DNA of 64,000 bases, taken from Saprospiraceae bacterium (GTDB lineage Bacteria > Bacteroidota > Bacteroidia > Chitinophagales > Saprospiraceae). The DNA is taken from the NCBI GenBank assembly GCA_016708265.1, contig JADJGA010000008.1:1-64000 (forward strand). The letters run 5' to 3'. The position numbers were made by a program, and so were the translations under genes. Of this stretch, positions 45,989-55,783 are shown in pieces. Within the stretch, counting starts at the first letter, position 1; every line of letters begins with the position of its first letter. The notes under the pieces were generated by a model that was not told the origin of the DNA, ran no database searches, and saw only the letters and a program-made list of their open reading frames with translations.

Positions 45989-46714
45989 ATGAAGTTATAC
46001 AATCTTTATTTTTCAGAAAACAGATCATTAGCAAGGAGATTAAGAGATATTATAGGATTTACACCATCAAATCTGTATTTGTATGAAATGGCATTTCATC
46101 ATAAATCCTCTAATGAGAATAATGGAAAATTCCAGTTCAACAATGAAAGGCTTGAGTATCTTGGCGATGCAGTCCTGAGTATGGTGGTAGGAGATTATCT
46201 TTTCAAAAAATATCCATATAAAGATGAAGGATTTTTAACCAAGATGCGCTCAAAAATAGTAAAAAGGAAAACTCTTAATGATGTATCCCAAAAAATGGGC
46301 CTTGATAAGATATTAAGTGAATATGCAATTGGTAATATAAGTAACAGTATGGCAGGGAATGCTCTTGAAGCCCTTGTCGGGGCAATATATCAGGATGTAG
46401 GATATGAAAAATCAAGAAAATTCATTATAAAAAATATCCTCAGGAATTTCATAGATATGGAAGATCTTGAGAATAATGATGATAATTATAAAAGTCAGCT
46501 ACTGGAATGGGCACAAAAAATGGGAAAAAATGTAAATTTTTCCATGAATGAAAAAGATAAGATGAATGGAAGGGATTATTTTAAAATCACCCTCTTCATA
46601 GATGATAAAAAAATATGTGAATCAGAAGCTTACAACAAAAAAACTGCTGAACAAAAAGCATCTTTTGTAGCTATCAATCAACTAAAAATTAACGGTACTG
46701 CCATTTCGGAGTGA
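45989..46714 (+). CDS. rnc: Ribonuclease III
   Basis: RNase III signature NERLEYLGDAVLS (52-64), acidic metal-binding Asp and Glu (GNALEALVGAIYQD), and a C-terminal double-stranded RNA-binding domain from about 165 (YKSQLLEWAQKMG, KTAEQKASFVAINQL). Processes rRNA and structured mRNAs. The fabF-rnc pair is a conserved Bacteroidota order. 241 residues, usual. Confidence 0.95.
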   Translation: MKLYNLYFSENRSLARRLRDIIGFTPSNLYLYEMAFHHKSSNENNGKFQFNNERLEYLGDAVLSMVVGDYLFKKYPYKDEGFLTKMRSKIVKRKTLNDVSQKMGLDKILSEYAIGNISNSMAGNALEALVGAIYQDVGYEKSRKFIIKNILRNFIDMEDLENNDDNYKSQLLEWAQKMGKNVNFSMNEKDKMNGRDYFKITLFIDDKKICESEAYNKKTAEQKASFVAINQLKINGTAISE

Positions 46715-46779
46715 AAAATTGGCATGATATTTGACTTATACATATTGCTATTATTTGTAATATAATATAATTCGTGTTT

Positions 46780-47355
46780 ATGCTTAATTCCCTGATATTA
46801 ATGGTAATCGCTTTGGCTGCTTCTCTCGACAATTCCCCGGAGAGCAGATACAAGGCTAAAATTGATTACATTGAAACTTATAAAGATGTTGCTATTGCTG
46901 AAATGCACAGGACCGGAATCCCCGCAAGCATCACTCTTGCTCAGGGTTTGCATGAATCTCAGGCAGGAAGAAGTGAACTTGCCAAAAATGCAAAAAATCA
47001 TTTTGGCATAAAATGCAAAAGTTACTGGCAGGGAAGTACCTATTATTATAAAGATGATGATTTTGATAAAAATAAAAAACTGGTTGAATCATGTTTCAGG
47101 AATTATGATACTGTTCTTGAGTCTTATATCGACCATTCCAATTTCCTGACTTTTTCATCAAATTATTCAATATTATTTTCTTATCCTAAGACTGATTTTG
47201 CTAACTGGGCTTGGGGACTGCAGAATTGCGGCTATGCCACTGATAAAAATTATGCTGTTAAGCTTATTAAACTTGTAGAGGAATTTAAATTGTACGAATA
47301 TGATCTGGCTGATAATCCCTGGGCTCAGCCTGTTCAGTCGGAAATGGTTAAATGA
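46780..47355 (+). CDS. Glucosaminidase-domain cell-wall hydrolase
   Basis: Start ATG 46780 is preferred to GTG 46774. A short hydrophobic N-terminus (signal, about 1-17). GH73-type domain: ITLAQGLHESQAGRSELA with the catalytic-type Glu59, AKNHFGIKCK, YDTVLESYIDHSNFL, YATDKNYAVKLIKLVE. Cleaves N-acetylglucosamine linkages in peptidoglycan. It lacks a LysM tail, so it is the bare catalytic module. Convergent with the DUF3109 gene. Confidence 0.88.
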   Translation: MLNSLILMVIALAASLDNSPESRYKAKIDYIETYKDVAIAEMHRTGIPASITLAQGLHESQAGRSELAKNAKNHFGIKCKSYWQGSTYYYKDDDFDKNKKLVESCFRNYDTVLESYIDHSNFLTFSSNYSILFSYPKTDFANWAWGLQNCGYATDKNYAVKLIKLVEEFKLYEYDLADNPWAQPVQSEMVK

Positions 47356-47375
47356 GAATCTGTCATTTTTTATTA

Positions 47376-47966
47376 TCACTTTAGTTGTTCATTTTTCCAG
47401 GCTTCGTATGCCATTTCAAGCTGCTGGTAGAAATCTTCACCATATTTCCTGATAATTGCATTTTTCACAAACCTGAATACCGGCATCTTATTCTTTTTGC
47501 CAAGAGAACATGCTTCATGACAAATATCCCATTCATAGTAATTCAGTGCTTCGAATCCCTTGATTTCACTTTTACTGATCCTCACAGGAAACAATTCACA
47601 TGATACAGGTTTTTTCCAGTCACTTTTGCCTTCATAAAAAAGGGTTTCAAGAACACACATTCCAATTCCATTTTCATTTTTCCGGAGAAACACACAAGAC
47701 CCATCTTCCAGCAAATTTGTTCCTATGAAATCAGGCTCTTTGTAATATTTACTAAAACCGGAACTTTTGATCTTTTTAACATTTTCTTCCGGAAGTATAT
47801 CCAGTGCCTGATCAAGTACTTTTTCCATTTCACGTATTTCACCGTGTGTTACAGGTGCTCCGAAGTCTCCTTCCCTGCAACATGCCCCTTTACATTTGTC
47901 CAGATCGCATTCGAAGTGTTCTTCAAACAACAAATCGCTCACCAGGATATCATTAATCAAAAACAT
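47376..47966 (-). CDS. DUF3109 family protein
   Basis: Cys-rich motif CDLDKCKGACCREGDFGAPV (residues 20-39) and later CVLETLFYEG, CELFPVRIS and WDICHEACSLG form the conserved Cys set of DUF3109, suggesting a metal or iron-sulphur site. No signal peptide. 196 residues. Biochemical role unknown. Overlaps the upstream phosphoesterase gene by 14 bases, so it is translationally coupled. Confidence 0.85.
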   Translation of the reverse strand: MFLINDILVSDLLFEEHFECDLDKCKGACCREGDFGAPVTHGEIREMEKVLDQALDILPEENVKKIKSSGFSKYYKEPDFIGTNLLEDGSCVFLRKNENGIGMCVLETLFYEGKSDWKKPVSCELFPVRISKSEIKGFEALNYYEWDICHEACSLGKKNKMPVFRFVKNAIIRKYGEDFYQQLEMAYEAWKNEQLK

Positions 47967-48684
47967 ATCTTACAGTAGTTTTAATTTTATTGTTATTTAT
48001 GTCTATTACCCTGAAACCAGGTACAATATGGTCAATTTCAAATTCTACACTATTCATTCCAATCTGAAGGTAGGTTGAAGGAGTTATAAATACTTTAATT
48101 CCATCATTTATTAAAGAAATTTCATTGTGGTAATGACCGCAGAAAATGTAAGGAAGTTTATTGCTCATTTGGCAAATCTCCTTAAAGATATCTGGCTGCT
48201 GAAAAGCGTAATTATTATCCATATGTGGTACTCCTGCCTTAAAAGGAGGATGATGCATAAAAATAACCGGATTCAAACCTTCAATTGATACAATTTCCTT
48301 TTTAAACCAGTCTAATTGCCTGTTACTGCAATACCCCCTTGCTGTATCCAGGAAGATAAAATTTGGTTCAATAAAAAAATACAATTCATCATCTTTAACA
48401 TTTTCTGTCAAATCAAATACCTGCGCCAGGACATTTATATCATCGTGATTTCCACCGATTATTTTATAGTTTTTAATACCTTTATAATCCAACTGCTTTT
48501 TTATCCAGAAATAGACTTCCTTATCTCCTGAGTGAAAACTCAAATCACCCGAAAGAACCAGCATATCAGCCTGAAGTTTTTCAGCCTCAGTAAGTGTCCT
48601 GACGAAATTTGCCCTGGTATCCACACCATTCACAGGTTCTGAAGATGTATTTATATGAAGGTCAGTGATCTGAATAATTCTCAT
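47953..48684 (-). CDS. Calcineurin-like metallophosphoesterase (CpdA-like)
   Basis: All the metal-binding blocks are present in order: ITDLHI (6-11), LSGDLSFHSGD (44-54), IGGNHDDI, FMHHPPFKAG and FCGHYHNE. The layout fits the cAMP/3',5'-cyclic nucleotide phosphodiesterase CpdA group, but the substrate is not proven. 243 residues, cytosolic. In a likely operon with the M64 peptidase upstream (15 bases) and DUF3109 downstream. Confidence 0.85.
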   Translation of the reverse strand: MRIIQITDLHINTSSEPVNGVDTRANFVRTLTEAEKLQADMLVLSGDLSFHSGDKEVYFWIKKQLDYKGIKNYKIIGGNHDDINVLAQVFDLTENVKDDELYFFIEPNFIFLDTARGYCSNRQLDWFKKEIVSIEGLNPVIFMHHPPFKAGVPHMDNNYAFQQPDIFKEICQMSNKLPYIFCGHYHNEISLINDGIKVFITPSTYLQIGMNSVEFEIDHIVPGFRVIDINNNKIKTTVRYVFD

Positions 48685-48699
48685 ATTTTTATGTATAAT

Positions 48700-50121
48700 T
48701 CACTTTGAATACATATCTATTACCTCAGAAATAGCTTTGGCACATGCCGGACAAAACTCCTGTTTGTTTCTTGTGAACATAATGCAGTCAAGGGCTGAGC
48801 GGTAAATTCCATACTGCATATAATTTCCTCCTTCAAATGCTCCGGTAGAATCCCTGTACTTGTTTTTGCTGAACATTTCAAGAGAGATTTTCTTTTCCCG
48901 TTCGAACAAGGCTTCCATCTCTGTTTCGGGTACATTTGCAGCGCGCAGTGCCCGTCTTTCTTTCTGAATTTCATAGCTAAAAGTATCAAATTCTGCTTTT
49001 CCCCAAGGAGTTGGAACAGGAGTTCCTGTTTTTATCAGTTCTTTCCATTTCAGTTTATCGGGATCTAAAAGTGCCGTTACATTTGGTTCCCAGGGTTCAA
49101 TGGTGATTGCCGGTGTCTGATATGCAACATCTGATGTATAATATTCATCTGCCAGTGCAGCAAAAGAGTGTCCGAATTCGTGAACAAAAATATATCGGGA
49201 AAATTTATTATCAGCTGCTACTGTTGAATACAGGTTAAATATTCCCCCTCCTCCATAAGTGCGCTCATTAATGAGTATGAACATATGATCATATGGTACA
49301 CTTGCCGCAATATCACGTATCGTCCTGTTATCAAAGGCCAGAGCATATCTTTCAGAATCAAATGCACCGTAAGACATAGAAAGGGGTGTGCGGTTGAAAA
49401 CCCCGGGATGAGGTTTGTTGACGCCCGATGTTGCTGAAGGAGTTTCAACTGCCCGAACATTAAAATCAGTTTTTCTTGATTTAAAAGGCTCTACACTGAA
49501 TAGTTCATCAGTCAATGATTTTACATCTTTGTGAAATTTATCCATTTCAGATGCTGTGTATCCGTCTCCAAGTATTACTATGTCAACATGATCAGCACTG
49601 TGGCCATTTTCAATGTAAGTAAATACATTATTTTTGCTTTTTAGAACTGAAGGATTCACAATCCTTGATTTGGGATCAATTACAATACTCCAGATAGCAG
49701 TGAAATTGTTATTGGCATCCCGTTTTTCAATTGTCAGTCTGACCGGCATTTTCGGCCACGGAAAGCGGACAGATTCATGAAATGTATTCCAGCCTTTATC
49801 CCCAATACTTTGCCATTCTCCAAAAATACTTGCAAAACCACGACTGTATATCAATTTCTCTGATACTGTATCTGTTATTTTGAAAAAATAGAGTCCAAGA
49901 TTCAGTTCATCGAGCATTACCATTTTACTTCCTGCCCAGCTACCATCATTGAGTATTCTGTCAATGCAAAAATGTTCTTCGGTGGCAGTACCGGTGTGAA
50001 AATAATCCACACGCATGGTTTGACCAGTAAAGTATCTGTTATAAATAAGATCTTTACTTTTCTGAGCATTTGAAGCTGTACTTAATACTGAAGCCAGTAT
50101 GAGAATTGTCAACTTTTTCAT
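48700..50121 (-). CDS. Secreted M64 (IgA-peptidase-type) zinc metallopeptidase
   Basis: Signal peptide 1-19 (ending ASNAQ). N-terminal M64 domain (TGTATEEHFCIDRILNDGSW). Catalytic motif HEFGH at 314-318 followed by SFAALADEYY, the expected third-ligand region. Cys near the end (DCIMFT, CPACAKAI). Named for Clostridium IgA protease; the substrate here is probably different. 473 residues. First gene of a probable three-gene minus-strand operon. Confidence 0.9.
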   Translation of the reverse strand: MKKLTILILASVLSTASNAQKSKDLIYNRYFTGQTMRVDYFHTGTATEEHFCIDRILNDGSWAGSKMVMLDELNLGLYFFKITDTVSEKLIYSRGFASIFGEWQSIGDKGWNTFHESVRFPWPKMPVRLTIEKRDANNNFTAIWSIVIDPKSRIVNPSVLKSKNNVFTYIENGHSADHVDIVILGDGYTASEMDKFHKDVKSLTDELFSVEPFKSRKTDFNVRAVETPSATSGVNKPHPGVFNRTPLSMSYGAFDSERYALAFDNRTIRDIAASVPYDHMFILINERTYGGGGIFNLYSTVAADNKFSRYIFVHEFGHSFAALADEYYTSDVAYQTPAITIEPWEPNVTALLDPDKLKWKELIKTGTPVPTPWGKAEFDTFSYEIQKERRALRAANVPETEMEALFEREKKISLEMFSKNKYRDSTGAFEGGNYMQYGIYRSALDCIMFTRNKQEFCPACAKAISEVIDMYSK

Positions 50122-50386
50122 TATTTTATATTTTAAATGGTAAAATTAAAAAAATATTCTTAAAAAAGACTTCCATAATCCTTTACTTATTACACTTATT
50201 TAATATTTAGCAACTACCGGTCAGATATTAGTTTTAAATCGGTGACTTTCTAAATCTTCAAAAGGAACATTATACCCATTCTTAAATTCTGTTTTACTCA
50301 CTTTAATCCATTTTAAACAAGAAATGCAGGTTTTGCTTAAAATTATTTAAATTTTTATATTATAATCATAAAAAAATATACAAAAA

Positions 50387-50417
50387 TTTGTTTTTTATAA
50401 TTTATTATATATTTTTG
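50387..50417 (+). promoter_or_regulatory. Promoter of the ECF sigma/FecR operon
   Basis: TTTG (50387-50390), a 19-base spacer, TATTTTTG (50410-50417): the best consensus promoter in the window. Leader about 85 bases. It looks like a primary sigma factor promoter, not an ECF one. The remainder of the 380-bp divergent gap (50122-50501) is AT-rich and holds no gene. Confidence 0.75.
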
Positions 50418-50501
50418 TAAATTATATTATATTGATATAAAAAAATATACAAATAATTTAAAAAGGCAATATTAAAATATTGATTATTTTAATATGATCA
50501 G

Positions 50502-51023
50502 ATGGCAGAAACTACAATAAATACAAACAACTTTAAGGAATTGTATAACCGACACTTCGGAGTTCTGGTTAATTTTGCCTTTTCCAAAACCAAAGATATT
50601 GAATTAAGTCGTGAAATAGTCCAGAATACATTCGTGAAACTCTGGCACAGCAGGGAAGATATCGAGATTCGCACATCTCTCGAAAGCTATATGTATTCGA
50701 TGGTGCGAAATGGAATAATTGATCATTTCAGAAAAAATGAGCGTATTATTGATATAAAAGATGCATCAATCCTGAAAGATATCAAAGATGATGAAAATGA
50801 TCACCGGGAAGAAGAGAATATTGAGCTTAGATACAATCTCAAAAAAGCCATTAATTCACTTAAGGAAAAAAGGAGAGTGATCTTCAATCTGAATAAGGTG
50901 GATGGTCTTACATATCAGGAGATAGCAGGATATATGAAAATCTCTGAAAGGGTAGTTGAAGACAACATTGCAAAAGCGTTGAAAGAGATCAGGAGTTATT
51001 TTATAGAAAATAAATTATTGTAA
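50502..51023 (+). CDS. ECF-type RNA polymerase sigma-70 factor
   Basis: Region 2 (YNRHFGVLVNFAFSKTKDIE, IVQNTFVKLWHSRE) and region 4 (AINSLKEKRRVIFNLNKVDG, LTYQEIAGYMKISERVVED, then a recognition helix). 173 residues. This is the Bacteroidota ECF class regulated by FecR-type anti-sigma factors, whose gene follows after 49 bases. Confidence 0.93.
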   Translation: MAETTINTNNFKELYNRHFGVLVNFAFSKTKDIELSREIVQNTFVKLWHSREDIEIRTSLESYMYSMVRNGIIDHFRKNERIIDIKDASILKDIKDDENDHREEENIELRYNLKKAINSLKEKRRVIFNLNKVDGLTYQEIAGYMKISERVVEDNIAKALKEIRSYFIENKLL

Positions 51024-51072
51024 ATTGTGATATAATCAGTATAAAACGTCATATTTAAAATTAAAACGAAAC

Positions 51073-52038
51073 TTGGTTGAAATTAACGACATATTGAATT
51101 TTTTAGAAGGCAAGCTTAGCGATACAGAAAAGCTGAGGGTTCAGTCGTGGATTGATTCATCGAAAGAAAATCAAAAGGAATTCGAATTTTATAAATCCAT
51201 ACTTAATGAAAGCAGCAATCTAAATGATATCGTTCTTTTCGATGAAATAAATGCATGGAAAGAGTTTGAAAATCTGGCCGGGATTAAATCTTCAACCAGT
51301 AGGTTCAGAAACAGAATATATTATGGTATAGCAGCTTCTGTACTTCTTATTGCCGCAACTTTAAGTTTTCTGTTCTGGCCAAAACCATTATATCAGGAAC
51401 TTACTACATTGAGCAATCAGGATACTATCAAACTTGTTGACGGAAGTTCAATTTTCGTAAATGACAGCAGTAAGGTTAAATATTACACAAGGCTTACAAA
51501 AAAACAAACGGAAAGAAATATTGAAGTTACGGGTTCTGCTTCTTTTGATATTGTAAGCGATAAAAACAGACCGTTTGTTGTGAAAGCAAATGTTGCCGGT
51601 ATCAGGGTCTTGGGAACCATTTTCAATGTAAATGTTCATAGAGATAGGGTAATGTGTGAGAATATTGACGGACAGGTAAAATTGTATGAATGGAAAAATC
51701 CTGATAATTACCTGATACTCAATAAAGGTGAAAAGGCAGTTTTTGAAAATGGGGCGATAAGCCTTATTCTTCCCGAGCCTCCTCCTCCTCCTCCTCCTGC
51801 AGTAAAACTAATTGGTAATTACAGAAGTGTAGAGTTTATAATCGAATACTTATTTGAAAATCATTTCGAAACATTCACAACGGCACCATACTCAGATATA
51901 ATTATGGAAGACAAAGTATTTGTCAATCTGAAGCAACCTCTGAAGGACATAATCGAACAGCTTGACACTACTGCAAATATACGGTTCAGACAAAATTGTC
52001 CCGGATGCTATGAATTTACCCGATTCAAAAGTAAATAA
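51073..52038 (+). CDS. FecR-family anti-sigma factor
   Basis: Starts at TTG 51073 (MVEINDILNFLEGKLS). Cytoplasmic anti-sigma N-terminus 1-80, transmembrane helix about 83-101 (YYGIAASVLLIAATLSFLF), and a periplasmic FecR domain with GSSIFVNDSSKV, TGSASFDIV, VLGTIFNVNV and GEKAVF. A run of seven Pro (CCT codons, about 51778-51798) links to a C-terminal DUF4974-like domain. It normally senses a TonB-dependent receptor, but no SusC/SusD pair follows here; a porin-like gene does. Confidence 0.9.
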   Translation: MVEINDILNFLEGKLSDTEKLRVQSWIDSSKENQKEFEFYKSILNESSNLNDIVLFDEINAWKEFENLAGIKSSTSRFRNRIYYGIAASVLLIAATLSFLFWPKPLYQELTTLSNQDTIKLVDGSSIFVNDSSKVKYYTRLTKKQTERNIEVTGSASFDIVSDKNRPFVVKANVAGIRVLGTIFNVNVHRDRVMCENIDGQVKLYEWKNPDNYLILNKGEKAVFENGAISLILPEPPPPPPPAVKLIGNYRSVEFIIEYLFENHFETFTTAPYSDIIMEDKVFVNLKQPLKDIIEQLDTTANIRFRQNCPGCYEFTRFKSK

Positions 52039-52234
52039 TGAAATCCCTTTCCGGGCTTCAATGACTTTTTTTGAACCCACTATTTATTCATTATCCTTAT
52101 CTTTTCAAAAAATTCAGCACCTGTTTATCCCGGTTATAATATAAATTAACATTATTTTACTTTTCATAAACTAAAAAATGAGTATTTTCGTAAATTATGA
52201 TGAAGTGAATTGATAATAATTAGAATCCGGATTA

Positions 52235-54118
52235 GTGAATTACACATTTAAAATATATTTCAGGATCATTTTTTTACTTTTTATAACAACAAATAGTTAT
52301 AAAGTATTTAGTCAGGATATCAGCAGAGACAACAACGGAGGTAAGCAAGGTCCTGAAAAAAAAGCTGACTCAACTGAGCAGGTATACTTTTTGAAATCAA
52401 AGTACTTCACCTTCAATAATTTTCTCGACACCATTTCATATGGTGATACAATTCTAACTGAAGATTTCCCCTATTTCAACCCACTGCATGCCCTGAATTA
52501 TCCTGTTGCTGACAAAGGATATATTGGCAGTTCAGCAATGCCTTTAACAGGTTTTGTAAGTAAATGCGGTTTTAATCCCGGAATTAACGGATATGATATC
52601 TATAATTTTTCAAAAAACAATTTCCAGTGGCATACAAACCAGGTTCCTTTTGCCCAGGTTTTCGGATCACCAAGTTCTATTTATACCAATTTCTGGGTTG
52701 CTACTAAATTTTCGCGGAATTTCAAAGACATAAATTTGGATATTGATTACAAAAGGATCAATAATACCGGAAAATACAGCAATCAGCTCGCAAAACACAC
52801 TGACCTGAATTTTGGACTCTGGAAAGGCAATCTCAATAACAGATTTAATAGTTTTTTTAATATAATAGTAAATATCCATGAAGAAGAAGAAAATGGAGGC
52901 GTGGAAGATATCTCTTTTGATCCGGCATTTTTAAAGGTAACAATACCTGTAAAACTTGATGATGCTGTGAGCAGAATTGAAAAATATGAACTTGAATTTA
53001 CAGAGTACATCCGGATCAATAAAAATCATTCAATTCTTGGTTATAAACCATATTTAAAAACTGAGGCAGGATATCATACCGGATTTTACAAATTCTATGA
53101 CGACAATGTTTCATCTGACAGCCTGTATTACGGAGTGCTTTTAGCAGATCCTATAGGATTGCGCAATTATATAAAACTGGATGGTTTCCATACTTCAGTT
53201 GCATTTTATGGCATCAATAAGAAAAGATCAAATATAAATACCGGAATAGACTACAGCAGGTTCAATTATACAATTGAATCACAGGATAGGAATTACATAA
53301 ATCAACTAAAAATATTTGGCAATGCAAGGTTTAATCTTTACCCCCGATTGAGTCTTGATCTTGACGGACAATTATATTTGGGAAATTTTTCCTCAAATTA
53401 CAGCTTGCGTACAATTTTGAATTACACGGGTTCTTTTATTTCAGCTGAGTTAGGATCTGAAATAAAAAATTCGAGTCCTTCCCTGATGCAAAAAAATCTT
53501 TTTCTGACAGGAAGAAAAATTTACGACAATGATTTTAAAAACATTTCTTCTTCTGAAGTTTATGCCGGGTTGACAATAAAAAGTCTTGGACTATCAACCC
53601 GTCTGAATTATGATATTATAAATTCTTATATCTATTTTAACGAGGAAAAACTAGCAGTACAGAGTCCGGGGAAAATTAATTTGTTGCAATTAAATATAGA
53701 GGAGAAGATCAGGGTTTGGAAATTTCATTTTGACAATAATATTCATTTGTATAAGTGTTCTGATCTGGCTATCCCTGTTCCACAATATGTTCTCAGGAGT
53801 AAGTTTTATATCAACACCATGCTGTTTAAAAAAGTTATGAATTTCAATACGGGTTTTGAATTAAATTACTGGGACAGATACTACAATTATGGATATAATC
53901 CGGCTATCGGGAATTATTATGTACAAAATACAGTGAAACTGGAAAATTTTATGCGTATGGATTATTTCATAAGTGCCAGGATCAGTGATTTCATGATATT
54001 TATAAGGATCAACAATGTTTTATTTCCTTTTAAAGAAAAAGTTCATTATACAGTGCTTGATTATCCTCATGATGATCTTTTCTTCAGGATAGGTGTAAAT
54101 TGGAACTTGCTGAATTAG
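52235..54118 (+). CDS. Putative porin, 627 aa
   Basis: Starts at GTG 52235. Signal peptide about 1-27 (YFRIIFLLFITTNSY, ending VFSQD). The rest is a large beta barrel rich in Asn and aromatic residues, with the conserved N-terminal stretch FTFNNFLDTISYGDTIL and FPYFNPLHALNYP, and a C-terminal FFRIGVNWNLLN. This matches the Bacteroidota putative-porin (Porin_10-like) family. Likely the regulated partner of the sigma/FecR pair, although separated by 196 bases. Confidence 0.8.
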   Translation: MNYTFKIYFRIIFLLFITTNSYKVFSQDISRDNNGGKQGPEKKADSTEQVYFLKSKYFTFNNFLDTISYGDTILTEDFPYFNPLHALNYPVADKGYIGSSAMPLTGFVSKCGFNPGINGYDIYNFSKNNFQWHTNQVPFAQVFGSPSSIYTNFWVATKFSRNFKDINLDIDYKRINNTGKYSNQLAKHTDLNFGLWKGNLNNRFNSFFNIIVNIHEEEENGGVEDISFDPAFLKVTIPVKLDDAVSRIEKYELEFTEYIRINKNHSILGYKPYLKTEAGYHTGFYKFYDDNVSSDSLYYGVLLADPIGLRNYIKLDGFHTSVAFYGINKKRSNINTGIDYSRFNYTIESQDRNYINQLKIFGNARFNLYPRLSLDLDGQLYLGNFSSNYSLRTILNYTGSFISAELGSEIKNSSPSLMQKNLFLTGRKIYDNDFKNISSSEVYAGLTIKSLGLSTRLNYDIINSYIYFNEEKLAVQSPGKINLLQLNIEEKIRVWKFHFDNNIHLYKCSDLAIPVPQYVLRSKFYINTMLFKKVMNFNTGFELNYWDRYYNYGYNPAIGNYYVQNTVKLENFMRMDYFISARISDFMIFIRINNVLFPFKEKVHYTVLDYPHDDLFFRIGVNWNLLN

Positions 54119-54172
54119 AGCTCGGGTAATAAAATAATTAAGAAACAAAAAATTTATGACGTTTAAAATTGA

Positions 54173-55783
54173 ATGACATTTACAGATAAAAATATTATAC
54201 TTCGTATATTGAATCTGTCCATCTCATCAACTGGCAGAGGAGCACCAACAATAATAGACAATCTCAGCATAGACATAGAGAGGTCAAAGATCACTTCCCT
54301 GCTTGGGGAATCAGGTTCCGGAAAAACCCTGACTGCTTTGAGTATTCCCGGATTGACAAAATATTTTCAAAATATCAGCATTTCAGGGAAGATTTTGTTT
54401 AAAGAGGCAAAAGGATGGACTGATATTTTTAGTCTTAGTGAAAAAGAAATGACTGATTACCGGGGAAAAAGAATTGCCCTCATAATGCAGGATCCGCTGA
54501 GTTCCTTCGATCCTAATAAAAAATGCGGAAAACAACTTCATGAAGTCATCAGAACTCACAAAACAATTTGTGCAAAGGAAACTCAGGATTACATTTTATC
54601 CTTATTACAAAAAATGAAACTAGAACCCCGGGTTCTTAATTCATATCCTCATCAATTATCAGGCGGAGAATTGCAGAGATTTTCAATAGCAATTGCTGTG
54701 TCCTCAAATCCTGAGCTCATAATAGCTGATGAACCTACCACAAATCTTGATGCTAATCTTAAAGGAGAAATTCTTAATCTCATCAAAGATATTAACAGGG
54801 AAAAGGCTATTTCCTTTTTATTTATAAGTCATGATCTTAAGGCAGTAAAAGCCATAAGTGATAACATCTGCCTGATAAAAAATGGCAAATTGCTTGAATA
54901 TAAAAAGTCAATTGATTTTTTCAATGACCCTTCTGATCCACTTTCCAGGAGTCTCATCGATGCATTTTTCAATTTCAGCTTGAATCAATCTATAGCATCT
55001 CCGGATCATCCCCTGATTGAAGTACTCGATGTCAGGGATATTTCCAAATCCTTTGGCACTTCAGTGTCAATTTCATTTTTTCAAAATTCAGCAAGAATTG
55101 AAGCACTAAAAAATATCTCATTCAGAATAGATCAGGGAGAAACTATCGGAATCATAGGTGAATCAGGAAGCGGTAAATCAACCATTGCCAGAATTCTTGT
55201 TCAGCTTGAACATCCGGACAAAGGTTCTGTCACCTTATCAGGCAAAAATATTTTTCTTGCACATAAAAGAGATAGAAAAAACATTCAGATGGTTTTTCAG
55301 AATCCTGTTACCTCACTCAACAAAATCATTAAGATAAGTAAACTGCTGAAGGAACCATATGAAACCGATATTAGCAAAGAAAACACTGAAGATATTCCTG
55401 ATCTGAATGATCTCAAAATACAGTTAGGTATAAATGATATACTGCTCGAAAGATATCCTGACAGTATTTCAGGGGGAGAAGCACAGAGAATTGCCCTGGC
55501 ACGGGCTCTGGCATATAATCCAAAATTGATAGTTATGGATGAGAGCTTGTCAGCACTTGATAAAATCTCACAAAATGAAATTTTAAAACTGCTCAACGAT
55601 ATAAAACAAAAACGAAACACTTCATTTATCTTTATTACTCATGACCTTAGCCTTGCCAGGCATTTTTGTGACAGAATCCTGATCATGAAAGATGGCAGGA
55701 TCATAGAGCAGGGCGCAACTACTGATATTTTTAATTCACCTGTACAACATTACACTAAATCACTTTTGAATGCGATTTATTAA
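54173..55783 (+). CDS. Double-ATPase ABC transporter protein (peptide/nickel uptake type)
   Basis: Two nucleotide-binding domains in one chain. NBD1: Walker A GESGSGKT (45-52), signature LSGGELQRF, Walker B LIIADEPTT. NBD2: GESGSGKST, ISGGEAQRIALARAL, LIVMDESLSALD. This is the OppD-OppF / YejF-like fusion. No permease or binding protein gene is adjacent. The stop lies 14 bases inside the next gene, pbpC, so they are translationally coupled. 536 residues. Confidence 0.92.
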   Translation: MTFTDKNIILRILNLSISSTGRGAPTIIDNLSIDIERSKITSLLGESGSGKTLTALSIPGLTKYFQNISISGKILFKEAKGWTDIFSLSEKEMTDYRGKRIALIMQDPLSSFDPNKKCGKQLHEVIRTHKTICAKETQDYILSLLQKMKLEPRVLNSYPHQLSGGELQRFSIAIAVSSNPELIIADEPTTNLDANLKGEILNLIKDINREKAISFLFISHDLKAVKAISDNICLIKNGKLLEYKKSIDFFNDPSDPLSRSLIDAFFNFSLNQSIASPDHPLIEVLDVRDISKSFGTSVSISFFQNSARIEALKNISFRIDQGETIGIIGESGSGKSTIARILVQLEHPDKGSVTLSGKNIFLAHKRDRKNIQMVFQNPVTSLNKIIKISKLLKEPYETDISKENTEDIPDLNDLKIQLGINDILLERYPDSISGGEAQRIALARALAYNPKLIVMDESLSALDKISQNEILKLLNDIKQKRNTSFIFITHDLSLARHFCDRILIMKDGRIIEQGATTDIFNSPVQHYTKSLLNAIY

